NCBI GenBank assembly: GCA_025738555.1
Contig: JAOVFP010000007.1
Location: 3,782,001 to 3,846,000, forward strand
Source of the DNA: Cyathus striatus
Lineage: Eukaryota; Basidiomycota; Agaricomycetes; Agaricales; Nidulariaceae
Direction of reading: 5' to 3'
DNA length: 64,000 nt
The position numbers and the translations under genes are program-made. This document shows, in pieces, positions 34,787-45,900 of this stretch (its first letter is position 1; the number at the start of each line of letters is the position of its first letter). The notes beneath the pieces are model-generated. The model was given only the letters and a program-made list of their open reading frames with translations, did no database searches and was not told the DNA's origin.

Positions 34787-37700
34787 GCGCAAACTCGCCG
34801 GCCTCATTTTATGTACCTTCTAATGTAACTGTACCTATGGTAGATCTGGAATTGAAATACGTATCGTTACAAAAAGAAAGAACTAAACGCGCCTTCCCTA
34901 ATCAGGAAGTAAAACCTGGAAACGTGTATTGGGTCGCACGGAGATTAAAAGACCAAACATCGGAACTTGCCTTAGCCACATTGAGTATTTGGACACACCC
35001 TAAACGAAGACCTGAAGTAATTCAGAAAACGATCATGGAATTAAATGATCTCTCAGATCAAGATGTAATTCCTGCGTTAGAAGAATTAAAGAAACCTAAA
35101 AGATTTATCCGAGGAACAAACGGAAATCAAATGGATCTTGATCTTATGGTTACCACGTTAGACACTCAACGGACATATGGACTTAAAGCATTACTTGATA
35201 GTGGAAGCACCGGAACATGTATCAATCGAAGATTTGTAGAGGAACATCAACTCACAACAAAGAAATACCCTCGACCCTCTCCAGTTTACAATGCCAATGG
35301 AACCCTTAACAGTGACGGATCTATTACAGACTATGTCGAACTAGGAATACGATTGGGAAGGCATGTGGAAGTATTACAGCTTGCAGTCATTAATTTAGGA
35401 AAAGCTTCTATGTTTATTGGACATGATTGGCTCCGAACACACAATCCAGAAATAGATTGGAAGAAAGGAACAATTAAATTTACACGATGTCCGATAGAAT
35501 GTACTCCATTAATAAATACGATGGATCCGGAAGAAGATGAATCTGACCTAGATGAACAAATAAATCTTGAATCAGACGATCATATCATAGCGGTTAATAT
35601 ATTCGAACAAATTGAATTAAGGGCATTTCAGACTACAGCTTCAAAAATTGCTGAAGCACAAAATCAGCAAAGACCGAAGAAACCTTGGAAGGATACTATC
35701 CCAATGTATTATCATGAATTTGAAAGAGTATTCGCAAAGGAATCATTCGATAAACTTCCTCCTCGTCGACCATGGGATCATGCAATCGAATTACTACCGG
35801 GAGCCACATCGTTCGATTGTAAAATCTATCCATTAAATTTAGATGAACAGAAGCAGTTAGATGAATTCCTTGATGAAAACTTAAATTCAGGACGCATCAG
35901 ACCTTCGAAATCACCTTGGGCATCACCCTTCTTTTTTATCAAAAAGAAAGATGGATCTTTAAGACCAATTCAAGATTATCGAAAACTGAATGAAATAACG
36001 ATTAAAAATAGATACCCTTTACCGTTAATTCAAGAATTAGTAGATAAACTGAAAAAGGCACGATATTTCACCAAATTAGATATTAGATGGGGATACAACA
36101 ATGTTCGAATCAAAGAAGGAGACGAACAGTATGCCGCATTTAGAACTAATCGAGGATTATTCGAACCTTTAGTTATGTTTTTCGGTCTTACCAACTCCCC
36201 AGCAACGTTCCAAACCATGATGAATGATATCTTTAGAACAGAAATTAATGAAGGAACAGTCATAGTCTACATGGACGATATTCTCATATTTACAGAAACC
36301 TTAGAAGAACATAGGAAAATGGTAAAACGAGTTCTCAGAAAATTAGAAGAACATGAATTATACCTGAAACCGGAAAAATGTTTCTTCGAAAAAGCTGAAG
36401 TGGAATATCTTGGTCTTATTATTTCAAAGAATTCAGTACGGATGGATTCTGAGAAAGTAAAAGCAGTAGTCGATTGGCCAGTACCCAATAATAAACGTGA
36501 ACTCCAACAATTCTTGGGATTTATCAATTTCTATCGAAGATTCATTCAAGGATTTGCAAAAATAGCAAAACCCCTTCATGAATTAACCGGAAAAAACGAA
36601 TGGAAATGGGAACTTCCTCAAGCACTGGCATTTTCCGAACTAAAAGATCAAATCATATCGGCACCAATATTAGCAATGCCGAATGATGAAGGAAAATACC
36701 GTGTTGAAGCAGATTCATCTGATTTTGCGAATGGAGCTATTCTTTCCCAAGAACAAATTGATGGGAAATGGAAGCCAATTGCATTTTTATCACATGCCTT
36801 AAGTCCGACAGAAAGAAATTACGAAATCTATGACAAGGAAATGCTTGCAATTATGAGAGCATTAGATACATGGAGACAATATCTTTTAGGAGCACGACAA
36901 ATATTTGAAATTTGGACAGATCATAAAAATCTTCAATATTTCAGGAAACCACAAAAATTAAATCGTCGACAAGCGAGATGGTCAACTGAATTATCAGAGT
37001 TTCATTATACATTACATCACAAACCTGGAAATCAAATGACAAAGGCAGATTTGTTATCCCGACGAGCTGGACACGAACAAGGAGAACACGATAATGAAGA
37101 TATTATTCTTCTTAAACCGGAACATTTTAGACAAACATATTATGTTCATGGTGAAGATGAAGATATAATGGAACAAGTTCGAAAATCCAGAAAAAACAAA
37201 GATAAAGAAGTAATCAAAATGCTTGATCTTAAATCAAAAGACTGGGATGAATCATCTGAAGGCATAGTAACATGGAAAAATCGAATTTACATTCCTAAGA
37301 ATGCTAAATTAAGAGAACGAATAATTAAATTATGTCATGATTCTGCGATATCCGGACATCATGGTGAATACAAAACAATGGAACTAATTACGAGAGACTA
37401 TTGGTGGCCTAGAATAATGGCAGACATAAAAAAATATGTTTCAGGATGTGAAGCATGCCAAAGAACAAATATACATCGATCAAAACCAATAGGACTATTA
37501 AATCCAAATAGTATTCCAGAAGGACCTTGGCATACTATATCAATTGATTTTGTAGGACCACTTCCATATTCACAAGGATTCGATTTCTTAATGGTAGTTG
37601 TTGATCGATTCACAAAAATGGCAGCCTTTATTCCATGCAATAAGGAAATTGATAGTCCTGGAGTAGCAGAATTATATTTAGAAAAAGTATTTAAAAACTT

Positions 37701-38598
37701 CGGAATGCCACAACGTGTCATAAGTGATAGAGGATCGCAATTCGCATCTCATTTCACAAAAGAATTCACGAAACGACTAGGAGTAAAAATGAATTTATCC
37801 ACTGCATATAGACCACAAACAAACAGACAAGTAGAAAGAGTAAACCAAGAAATAGAACAATATCTTAGGATTTACGTAAACTACGACCAGGATGATTGGG
37901 CAGATAAAATAGCCGTTACTGAATTTAATTATAACGACACGGTACATAGAGCAACAGGATATACCCCTTTCTATTTGATGTATGGACATCATCCATATGG
38001 AGGAATTAGACCAAACGGAACATCAAGAACTATTGGAGTAGATGAATTTATTTCTACAATCACCAAAGCTAGGGAAAATGCTAAAGCAGCACTTACATTA
38101 TCCAATGAAGCAATGAAACGAGGATATGATAGAAATAGAAAAGAATCACCCAAATATAAACCCGGAGATCTAGTTTACGTAGAAGGGATTAATATTAAAT
38201 CCGACAGACCGGTTGCAAAATTAGATGACAAAAGATACGGACCCTTTAAAGTAATAAAGAAAATAGGTTTAGCCTCTTACGAAATCCAATTACCAAAAAC
38301 TTGGAACCGAAAACACCCCGTGTATAACACGCAATTACTCACGAAATATATTCCATCACAATACAAGTCGCAACAGAAACCGAAACCACCACCTGCGGTT
38401 GTAATAGATGATCAGGAACAATACGAAGTAGAAGCGATACTTGCATGGAAAATAAATCGGAAGAAAGTTCTTTATAAAATTAAATGGAAAGGCTATTCTT
38501 ATGATCATTGTACTTGGGAACCGATTACATCATTAACCGGATCTAAAAGTCTTTTAAATAAATTTCATCGGGAAAATCCGGAATGCCCTAATGTATAA
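34783..38598 (+). CDS. Pol polyprotein (PR-RT-RNaseH-IN-chromodomain)
   Basis: 1271 codons without a stop. In order: aspartic protease ALLDSGSTGTC (about residue 137); reverse transcriptase with KLDIRWGYNNVRI, FFGLTNSPATFQ and the catalytic YMDD (about 496); RNase H (EADSSDFANGAILS, DKEMLAIMRAL); integrase with an HHCC zinc finger (HDSAISGHHG.. CEACQ, about 850-890) and DDE core (SIDFVGPL, ISDRGSQFASHF, RQVERVNQEIE); and a C-terminal chromodomain (YEVEAILAWKI.. YKIKWKGYSYDHCTWEP). It lies one base back from Gag's frame; a GTG overlaps Gag's TGA, so expression is by minus-one frameshifting or restart. The chromodomain usually targets integration to modified histone H3. Confidence 0.96.
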   Translation: MSANSPASFYVPSNVTVPMVDLELKYVSLQKERTKRAFPNQEVKPGNVYWVARRLKDQTSELALATLSIWTHPKRRPEVIQKTIMELNDLSDQDVIPALEELKKPKRFIRGTNGNQMDLDLMVTTLDTQRTYGLKALLDSGSTGTCINRRFVEEHQLTTKKYPRPSPVYNANGTLNSDGSITDYVELGIRLGRHVEVLQLAVINLGKASMFIGHDWLRTHNPEIDWKKGTIKFTRCPIECTPLINTMDPEEDESDLDEQINLESDDHIIAVNIFEQIELRAFQTTASKIAEAQNQQRPKKPWKDTIPMYYHEFERVFAKESFDKLPPRRPWDHAIELLPGATSFDCKIYPLNLDEQKQLDEFLDENLNSGRIRPSKSPWASPFFFIKKKDGSLRPIQDYRKLNEITIKNRYPLPLIQELVDKLKKARYFTKLDIRWGYNNVRIKEGDEQYAAFRTNRGLFEPLVMFFGLTNSPATFQTMMNDIFRTEINEGTVIVYMDDILIFTETLEEHRKMVKRVLRKLEEHELYLKPEKCFFEKAEVEYLGLIISKNSVRMDSEKVKAVVDWPVPNNKRELQQFLGFINFYRRFIQGFAKIAKPLHELTGKNEWKWELPQALAFSELKDQIISAPILAMPNDEGKYRVEADSSDFANGAILSQEQIDGKWKPIAFLSHALSPTERNYEIYDKEMLAIMRALDTWRQYLLGARQIFEIWTDHKNLQYFRKPQKLNRRQARWSTELSEFHYTLHHKPGNQMTKADLLSRRAGHEQGEHDNEDIILLKPEHFRQTYYVHGEDEDIMEQVRKSRKNKDKEVIKMLDLKSKDWDESSEGIVTWKNRIYIPKNAKLRERIIKLCHDSAISGHHGEYKTMELITRDYWWPRIMADIKKYVSGCEACQRTNIHRSKPIGLLNPNSIPEGPWHTISIDFVGPLPYSQGFDFLMVVVDRFTKMAAFIPCNKEIDSPGVAELYLEKVFKNFGMPQRVISDRGSQFASHFTKEFTKRLGVKMNLSTAYRPQTNRQVERVNQEIEQYLRIYVNYDQDDWADKIAVTEFNYNDTVHRATGYTPFYLMYGHHPYGGIRPNGTSRTIGVDEFISTITKARENAKAALTLSNEAMKRGYDRNRKESPKYKPGDLVYVEGINIKSDRPVAKLDDKRYGPFKVIKKIGLASYEIQLPKTWNRKHPVYNTQLLTKYIPSQYKSQQKPKPPPAVVIDDQEQYEVEAILAWKINRKKVLYKIKWKGYSYDHCTWEPITSLTGSKSLLNKFHRENPECPNV

Positions 38599-38637
38599 AT
38601 ACAATGAAACTATACGAAGTTGTAATTATTCAGAAAA

Positions 38638-38790
38638 ATGCTCTCTAACAACATCACTCTTTTGATTTACGTAATCGTAATCTTTATCCTCTGTATGGCC
38701 GTTTTCATACTCGGTCATTACATACCTCGTATTATACTTCGAATTCAAGAACGACCCCCACGACCAGAAGAATCAATTGAAATGTCGTGA
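38638..38790 (+). CDS. 50-residue single-span membrane ORF after pol
   Basis: ATG 38638 to TGA 38788-38790 reads a short N-terminus, one strong hydrophobic span (ITLLIYVIVIFILCMAVFIL) and a basic, proline-containing tail (RIILRIQERPPRPEESIEMS). It sits between Pol and the polypurine tract, the position where env lies in some Gypsy lineages. It has no similarity to envelope proteins that I recognise. It could be a chance ORF, but the composition is strongly that of a membrane protein and the frame is clean. Confidence 0.5.
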   Translation: MLSNNITLLIYVIVIFILCMAVFILGHYIPRIILRIQERPPRPEESIEMS

Positions 38791-38803
38791 GGACACGACT
38801 CTT

Positions 38804-38813
38804 AAAGGGGGGG
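38804..38813 (+). other. polypurine tract
   Basis: AAAGGGGGGG lies three bases before the 3' LTR, the usual primer site for plus-strand DNA synthesis. Confidence 0.85.
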
Positions 38814-38816
38814 TAA

Positions 38817-39189
38817 TGTTAGGATTTCGTCTCTTATCTAATCTTTTATCTAATCATATCTTATCCATGTCATGTGATAGTCACATGACCTACAATGCGA
38901 ACACCATGCGTATCAACATACGTTACTCATCACAACTGTGGGCACAGTTGCACAGTTCGGCCATACGTATTACATGAGTTCTTAATGTAGAAGCACAGTA
39001 ACATGCGTTGTAGTGTAGGCTAAAGTACATGTGATTACTTCATGGTTCTTTTCTATAAATATGGTCTTTCTAGTCAGTAGTTCGTTATTCTTGTGCTAGT
39101 TTATTCCAGACTAGTAATAAGACTCATCTTCTTCTCACGTTCAAGTGTTTAAGTTTGGCTTCGAGTATTTCGCTCGTCTGTCGCTAACA
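38817..39189 (+). repeat. 3' LTR of Gypsy element
   Basis: 373 bp, same ends as the 5' LTR. All six differences are transitions in CpG context. Confidence 0.97.
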
Positions 39190-39194
39190 ATTTG

Positions 39195-42100
39195 TCACAT
39201 GCGTCATGTGCCACCATTCACCCCTCCCTTCATCCCCTCGCACTTCTACACTTCTAGAAAACAGAAGAATGATTAGTATTTTTATGTAGAATGAATAAGT
39301 GACCTCCCTGAGTAATGAGTTACGTCTCAGATGCTCCAGAGTGTGCTCGCTTCCTCGAGTTTCAACCCCTCCCACACATATGAAGTGAAAGTAGATGATA
39401 GTAAGAGCCCATGTTCAATAAAAGCATTAATTCATACTTACACTCATTCAGCTATTTCGGCAATGGGACAAAGTACAAGGGTCATGTCTACAGTTAATAA
39501 TAAGGCAAGAACTGAGTAAAAGCCTGCCCAAAGCACTGTAGCCATGGTATGTATATGAAAGTTCACATACCTCCATCTGTCAAATAGATTGATATACTAG
39601 AGAATGTGTAAGTACATGCTTACACAGAGTGAATGGGTGGTATGTACAAATGGATCCAGGACACAATGACTCTGTCGATGGTGAGATTGGTTTTGGTAGG
39701 TAGGTTATCAATGCAGGCATTCAAATTAGTGAGGAAGGGAATATGAGATGAATTTTATAGTTATGAATTGTTGTGGTCATAAAGGAATGCATAACTCACA
39801 TTTTTCACACTCCCAGCTTCCTTTTATCTCTCAAATTGATTCAGCCAAATACAAAATCTGGCAGTCATCATACATATGGCACTAGAAGGATATGACCACT
39901 GATTATGATGAGCAACTAAGTAGAGGGAAAGGAAAAGGGAGTGATATATATAGAGAAAGTGAATGGAGATGAGAGGGCATGAATGAAGTTGAGAATAAAA
40001 CAGCATCAGCAAGTACTGATTATATTATACAGTGCTATAGTAGTACTACAGAGCATTGCATAGCACCATAACACCATAACAAAGGTGTTCATTTATGTAG
40101 AACTATGTAGTTATCCCTACATACTATCAAGCACTATAGAGACATGGCAGCAAGCTATGTAGTGCTATATAGTGCTATGGAGGCTTGGCAATATACTATG
40201 GAGTGCTTTATAACATCCAGGATTACAGCAGATCCTGTAGGATTTCCTTGGGATTCCCATACTTCAGCCAATAGCATCATTCCTTTCATGATATAAATGA
40301 AAAATTATTATATTAAATAGTTATAATACATGTTAGTACAATACAGTATAAATAATAGCATTCAAAGAAAATGGTACCCAATCCTCCAATACATCAGATA
40401 AATCTGATATAGACATTGAAATACATCGTGAATGACACATGCCCTCTCCACCCTCCATGCCATCTCTCTACATCCCCATCCCCCATTCTGTTTTTTTTTC
40501 CTTGTTGTCTCCCTCTCTACAATGTCCCCCTCTCCATGCCATCTGTCGTTGCGCCATTGGTACATTGAGTTGTGTGTGGAAGGTGACATGCATGGCAAAA
40601 AGCGGGGTGGTGATAGTGGGAAACAGAGAGGTGGTGGTACGAGATGGTGGAACTAGGAGGCGACAGGGCTGGGGATGTTGGGATGTTGAACAAGACCTGG
40701 GGACTTGACGCTGTCATCACCAATGAGAGAGGGGAGAGGCTATGGGAGAGGGGCTGGCCACTGAGACATCAAAGGGTCGAGGAGGGGACAGTGTGAAGAA
40801 ATGGCATGAGGTGCTGACAACAACAAGAAGAGGGGGAGGAGGGGGATGTCACAGAGAGGGAGATGGCATGATGTGTCGACGACGACAAGAGGGAGGAATG
40901 GGGAGGGGAGGAGACGGTGTGATGTGTTGGAGGTGGAGACCATGAGCCGCTGACATGGAAAGGGAGACAGCACAAAGAACTCGGCATGCTGACTTTGTTG
41001 AGGGCTAGGGAAAGATGCAAATGTTAGCACTAGAAAAGAAGCGGGGAACAGGACTTACCAGTGATACACATGTAAAAAGAAATAAACCCGTTAAAACACA
41101 TAACTCCGCCTTAGGACTGGTTTCAAACACTTTAAACAAATATAAAACACTTTACCTTTTACATACAACATTGCATTCCATACACAAAGTACCAAAAACC
41201 CAGAACAAACATCTGACATGTGGTAAAGTCAACACGAGATGCAACAGGTGGAGACTGACAAAACATGGACTTATGAAGACACTAAAAACGAGAACCCTAA
41301 GACCAGACCTTGAGACACAAGACATGAGACCAGTGAGCTTGAATGAGAACGATGATGAGGCAACAAGACAATGAGAGAGGAAGAGCATGGGAAGGGGGGA
41401 AAGGAAGCAAGAATGGAAAGAGCAAGTACCTTGATGGTGAGGAGTAAGTGCAGAAGTGGTGAACCGACCTGAGAGGTACGATGTAAACGAAATTGATGCG
41501 AGCAGCTGATGCTGCTGCATTGGCGGATTACCTGATTAGGAAGGTAAATGATGGGACACTCAAATGGGCGCCTGTTGCAGAAAGGGGGTGCACTGGGCTA
41601 TGCACACAATTGGCTGACCACCACCTGGGCGCTGACGAAGTGCTCTACCTTGTAAATGGATCATTGAAATGCCTAGAAATAAAATAGGATATAATAGGAT
41701 TTTATTACTACACGAATTGTAAATAAGTAACTAGAAATATGTATATAGTAGGACCTGAGGGAAGAGATAAGGCAAGAACTGCCAGGGATTCTTCCCTCCT
41801 GCAGATAGGGTTGAGCAGTACTGTACTATGTAGGTATGTAGTGTTATATACAAGTTATATAGTGCTTTTATGACATACATAGCAAATAGAAAAGTTGTAA
41901 AACACTACATTAGCTTCTGTATACACTATAGATTACTATGTATTTATGTAACAATGCTATATAATGTTAGCTAACTCCAGCCTATGCTACAGAGTAATAT
42001 AGAGTACTACATATAAAAGTAGTAATACTCCTAATACTACAGCATGCTGTCAGCTTGTAGATATGTTGTAGGATACTATAAGATTAGACTGTAAACTATG

Positions 42101-42915
42101 ACATACTATGCACAAAATCAGTGCTTGCTGATGAGAGTATAGAGGAGAAAACACTACCCACACCACCTCTCTTGTATTAGATTGTAGAAATATTGTAGCA
42201 GTAGCATACTAGCAACGCCAACAGAAGCGCAGAAAGCGGCTTGTTCATGTATCATGTCCACCGAGGAATCGCTATAGTGTGATAGTGGAATTGCTTGGAT
42301 AAGGATATGTATAACGAGGTGTAACAGATTCTTATACCAGTGGTGTTTCAACGTATTGGGCAAAAGAGTGGGGGTGGAGGTAAAGTCGACGACTTCGATC
42401 CAGAGCAGGACTTGATGCTTGTTATCGATGGAAACGCTAAGTTTTAACGTTTAACGTTTAACACCCATGAGCCTGGTTATCCAGTAGGTATTCGGAGCTA
42501 TTAGAGGTATAGTCTGTATTCTCTACCTTGATGACTTTTCAACGCGCTCTGAGCGCCTCTTTTTCGAGCTCTTGTTCTGCTTCGACACACTTATGCGTTC
42601 TCAGGCTATGAGACAATATTTCTTATCTCTGAATGGGAGGGGAAATCAATGCCGGGTATGAAAGGTAGAAAGAGAGGGAGTCAGGAGGGTAAAGTCAAGT
42701 TGTTGAGGGGGCCACAGGAGAACACGCTCGAACCAATAATAACTCCAGGTGAGCCTCCAACTATGCCAATTCTTCCACAACAGCCCATCCAAATTTATCT
42801 TTAGACAGGAAGCCGGTCTAATTCTCCTTCACTAATCTAAGCCTTTTATGTATGTACTTCTTGCTTACTTATTTCGTATCCCCTTAAGCGGCCTCAGTTT
42901 CACTCTCTAAGATAC
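39195..42915. other. non-coding, repeat-like region
   Basis: Contains many short TATAGTGCTATA-type palindromic motifs (about 40020-40210 and 41820-42080) and a G/A-rich tract at about 40590-41000. A weak coding-like stretch at 41493-41687 and another on the minus strand at 42154-42480 have no recognisable family. Probably eroded mobile DNA. Confidence 0.4.
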
Positions 42916-45900
42916 TTATATCGAAACCACCCAGCTGCGACAAATCAGAACTGTATGAATATTCGTACCCACAGACGAACAGAAGAACGGCGCTACTACT
43001 TCAATTATCATCTTCTGACCCACTGTTCTCTGTCTCTTCCCCGACCCATCCTCCGATCCATGCCCCGCATTTGAGCCATCAGAATTGGAGTCTTCTTCAT
43101 CGTCGTCGTTGTCGTCATTATCACCATCGTAATTACTTTTACCTTTCTGAGATTGTTTACTCCCGCCACCCCGCCCACCGGGTCCATTGCTATCTCTCCG
43201 GCCGGCGTTGTTATAGCCGCGGTTTTTGTTGTTGTTCATACTACCTCCTGAAGCACCTTTATTACCCCCTCCACTTCTATCCTGTTGATTGTCACGATTT
43301 TTGCCACCCTTACTGCCGGATGTGGGCCTGGTACCCTGAGACCCCTCCGAACGAGGAACTTGAGAGTCTACGTTCGAGTCGGCGTGTTGCTCCGGGGAAA
43401 TGGCTTGCGATCTATCAGCTATATGTTCCCTTGGAGTTATCAAGAGCTGATTAAGCAAAGTTTCCAAAGAAGATAATCGTTCCGAAAGTTTGGTGTCCAA
43501 CGAAGTGAAATTCTTCTCCACTGCTTCAAGCCGCCGCTCTAAACGATTGAGTTGATTATCGTCTCGTTTTGCTACTTCGACTGTGTCGTAAATACGCATG
43601 AATGTGTCCAGGTGATGATGTTCCGGGTATTTCCCGTTCGAAAGGACAGGTCGCTTGGTTAGGTTACAGTTGTCGCAGACGTAGAGGTCCGGTGCTGGAA
43701 GAATATAGTATCGCTGTACCAGGTACAAAACAAGAAGCTTACCGCATTCAACGCAAACCCAACAAGGAAGTGTAATTGGCTTCTCACAACATGCACAAAG
43801 GGGCTTTTTTCGTGTAGAACTTGTTTTTGAAAACGCAGCTTTGATGCGGCTTGACATCTTTTGCGCTTCAGGGATTAACCATGCTGCTCGTGCATCAATG
43901 AGAATATGCTGCGATCGGAGTAGTGTATGAGATATTTTATGTGTGAACATATCCCACGTTGGTTCCTTATTGATACAATCGCTGCAGAGATCGATGCAAG
44001 TGGAGTAGTCATCGCTTACGCAGGTTATGCACGAATACCGGTCGTATATAATGTCGTTCTCACATCCATCACAAGAGCGAGCTCTAGAAATTATATGAGC
44101 GATCATTAATCATATCTTAGGGGAAAACAAGAACGAACCCGTGGAAAGGTTGGCGCTGTGTGACATATATACCAAGAGCATGATACAGACGAGAATCGGC
44201 CGGATCCATGTGTTGGCGAAGGCTCTCTAGATCAGTCCATTCCTCGTCCGTCAACTCTTTGAATGGTGCATTATTCATACTCCAGTTTTCGCTATCAACC
44301 GTTAAACTAAGCAGCTTTCTACCCTCGACAAGCCGGGATCTAATGAAGTCCCAGCTTGATGGTATTTCCTTTCGGACACGATGCTTAACGGCGTTCAATG
44401 CAAAATTCCATCTCGCACGAGCGCGGTTGGTTTCAAATTCACTCGAGGTGTATTTGTACCGAACAACATCTGGAGGAGTTCTTGTAAAAGTGAACGTGCC
44501 CGAGTCTTCATTGCTATCGTCACCATCGTCTTCCTCAGCTTCATCGTCTTCACCGTCCTCGTCGTCGCCGTCATCAACAATTTCTTTATACCATTTCCCG
44601 GTAATAACTTGCTCATCCACATCAAGAAATCCATCTAGCCTCAAGGTATTGCCATCGGCGTATTCGATAGAAATTTTGATACCAGGAATGGAAGGATCTT
44701 TGATATTATCGGAGAGAGATCCTTCCACCTCGAAAAATCCAAGATAATGCTCGCCCTTTCCAGAGAAATTCTTCTCGGAGCTTTCCGGCTCTGAGATCGT
44801 GTTGATATTGAAAGCTAGCAAGCCACCCTCAGTGTCTGGAATATCTGCGTCTGATCCATCTGAGATAAAACAATGCCCGGACCAGAGCCCTTGTAGTGAG
44901 CCCTCTTCTTCAGGATAATCAGATTTCTCAATTTTTAAAGTTTCAAATTGAAAATCGTCTTGAACGTCGCAGCTCAGAATGTCGTGCAGGATATGCTTAA
45001 TGCCTGGGCAACCGTCCGCATCGTCACTTTCATCTTCCGGGCCTTCGTCATCTTCGTCTGGAACCCACGAAAACAGCTCGTTATCGCATGGACGATATAG
45101 TTCTTCAAGATCGCCGTATGATGCAAGGAACTGGACGAGCAGATTATGATTAAGGTGATTACATCTGTTATTTAGCATGTACATACCATTCCAAACGAGA
45201 AGTTCTGGAAATGAGATTTGACGTTCAAGTGCATCTGTTTGTATATGGCTAGAAAAATACTAAGCTTCTCAAGTTAGATGCGATAATTTAAACACTCTTA
45301 CCTTCTAAATCCGCGGTGCGATCATCAAAAGCGGTGAACAAAGATGTAAGGGAAACGATTGCAGATTTAAATTCGTCTTTGTTTAGGATGTGGTGACATG
45401 AATATTTGATTCTATCAAGGTGCCGCTGAAGGATAAGATGCAGGAGAGGGTATATATACTGGTCATAAGCCGTCAACGAGGACAATATCCTTCACTAAAT
45501 AACAGTACTTACCCGTTCTATTCTTCCTGGGCCTGTTACCAGAGATACTGTAGCCGGGGAGTCAAGTTCAAATAACACCGATTTTAACTTGTTCCCTAAT
45601 AGAATTTCCTCCGAGGACGCAAAATCCCGAGCAAGCTTTGCAAGTTCTGGGTTTATATTCACAGATTCACTGATAGGTTTAGTAGATCGCAATAGAAGAT
45701 CAAGCAGACAGAACATCCAATTATCGAGATAGTCGCTAACGACTTGTTTGTTATCTTCGCGAACAAATTGAAGAAGTTCCATCATCTTCTGTACGGTAGA
45801 GTAGATCTTATTTCTGTACTTTGTAACATTGAGCTGCCACCCTGGTTATTGTCAGCGTACATATTGCAGTTTTGTGAATATCCTTACCAGCTGCCCAATA

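Larger units (their letters stand above)
32358..39194 (+). mobile_element. complete Ty3/Gypsy chromovirus retrotransposon
   Basis: Identical 5-bp target duplications ATTTG at 32358-32362 and 39190-39194 flank two 373-bp LTRs (TGTTAG...CTAACA). The order is LTR, leader, small ORF, Gag, Pol (PR-RT-RNaseH-IN-chromodomain), small membrane ORF, polypurine tract, LTR. Element length is 6827 bp. The LTRs differ at only six positions, so the insertion is fairly recent. Gag has an in-frame TGA. Confidence 0.97.

Noticed and set aside
36000..36527. Minus strand ORFs within pol
   Set aside because: Shadows of the intact Pol frame.
41493..41687. Possible coding fragment (63 codons)
   Set aside because: Reads like protein but no family, splice site or neighbour supports it; kept only as a remark in the region entry.
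43071..44747. + strand ORFs of 127 and 179 codons
   Set aside because: Antisense to the acidic and low-complexity parts of the EF-hand/ZZ gene.
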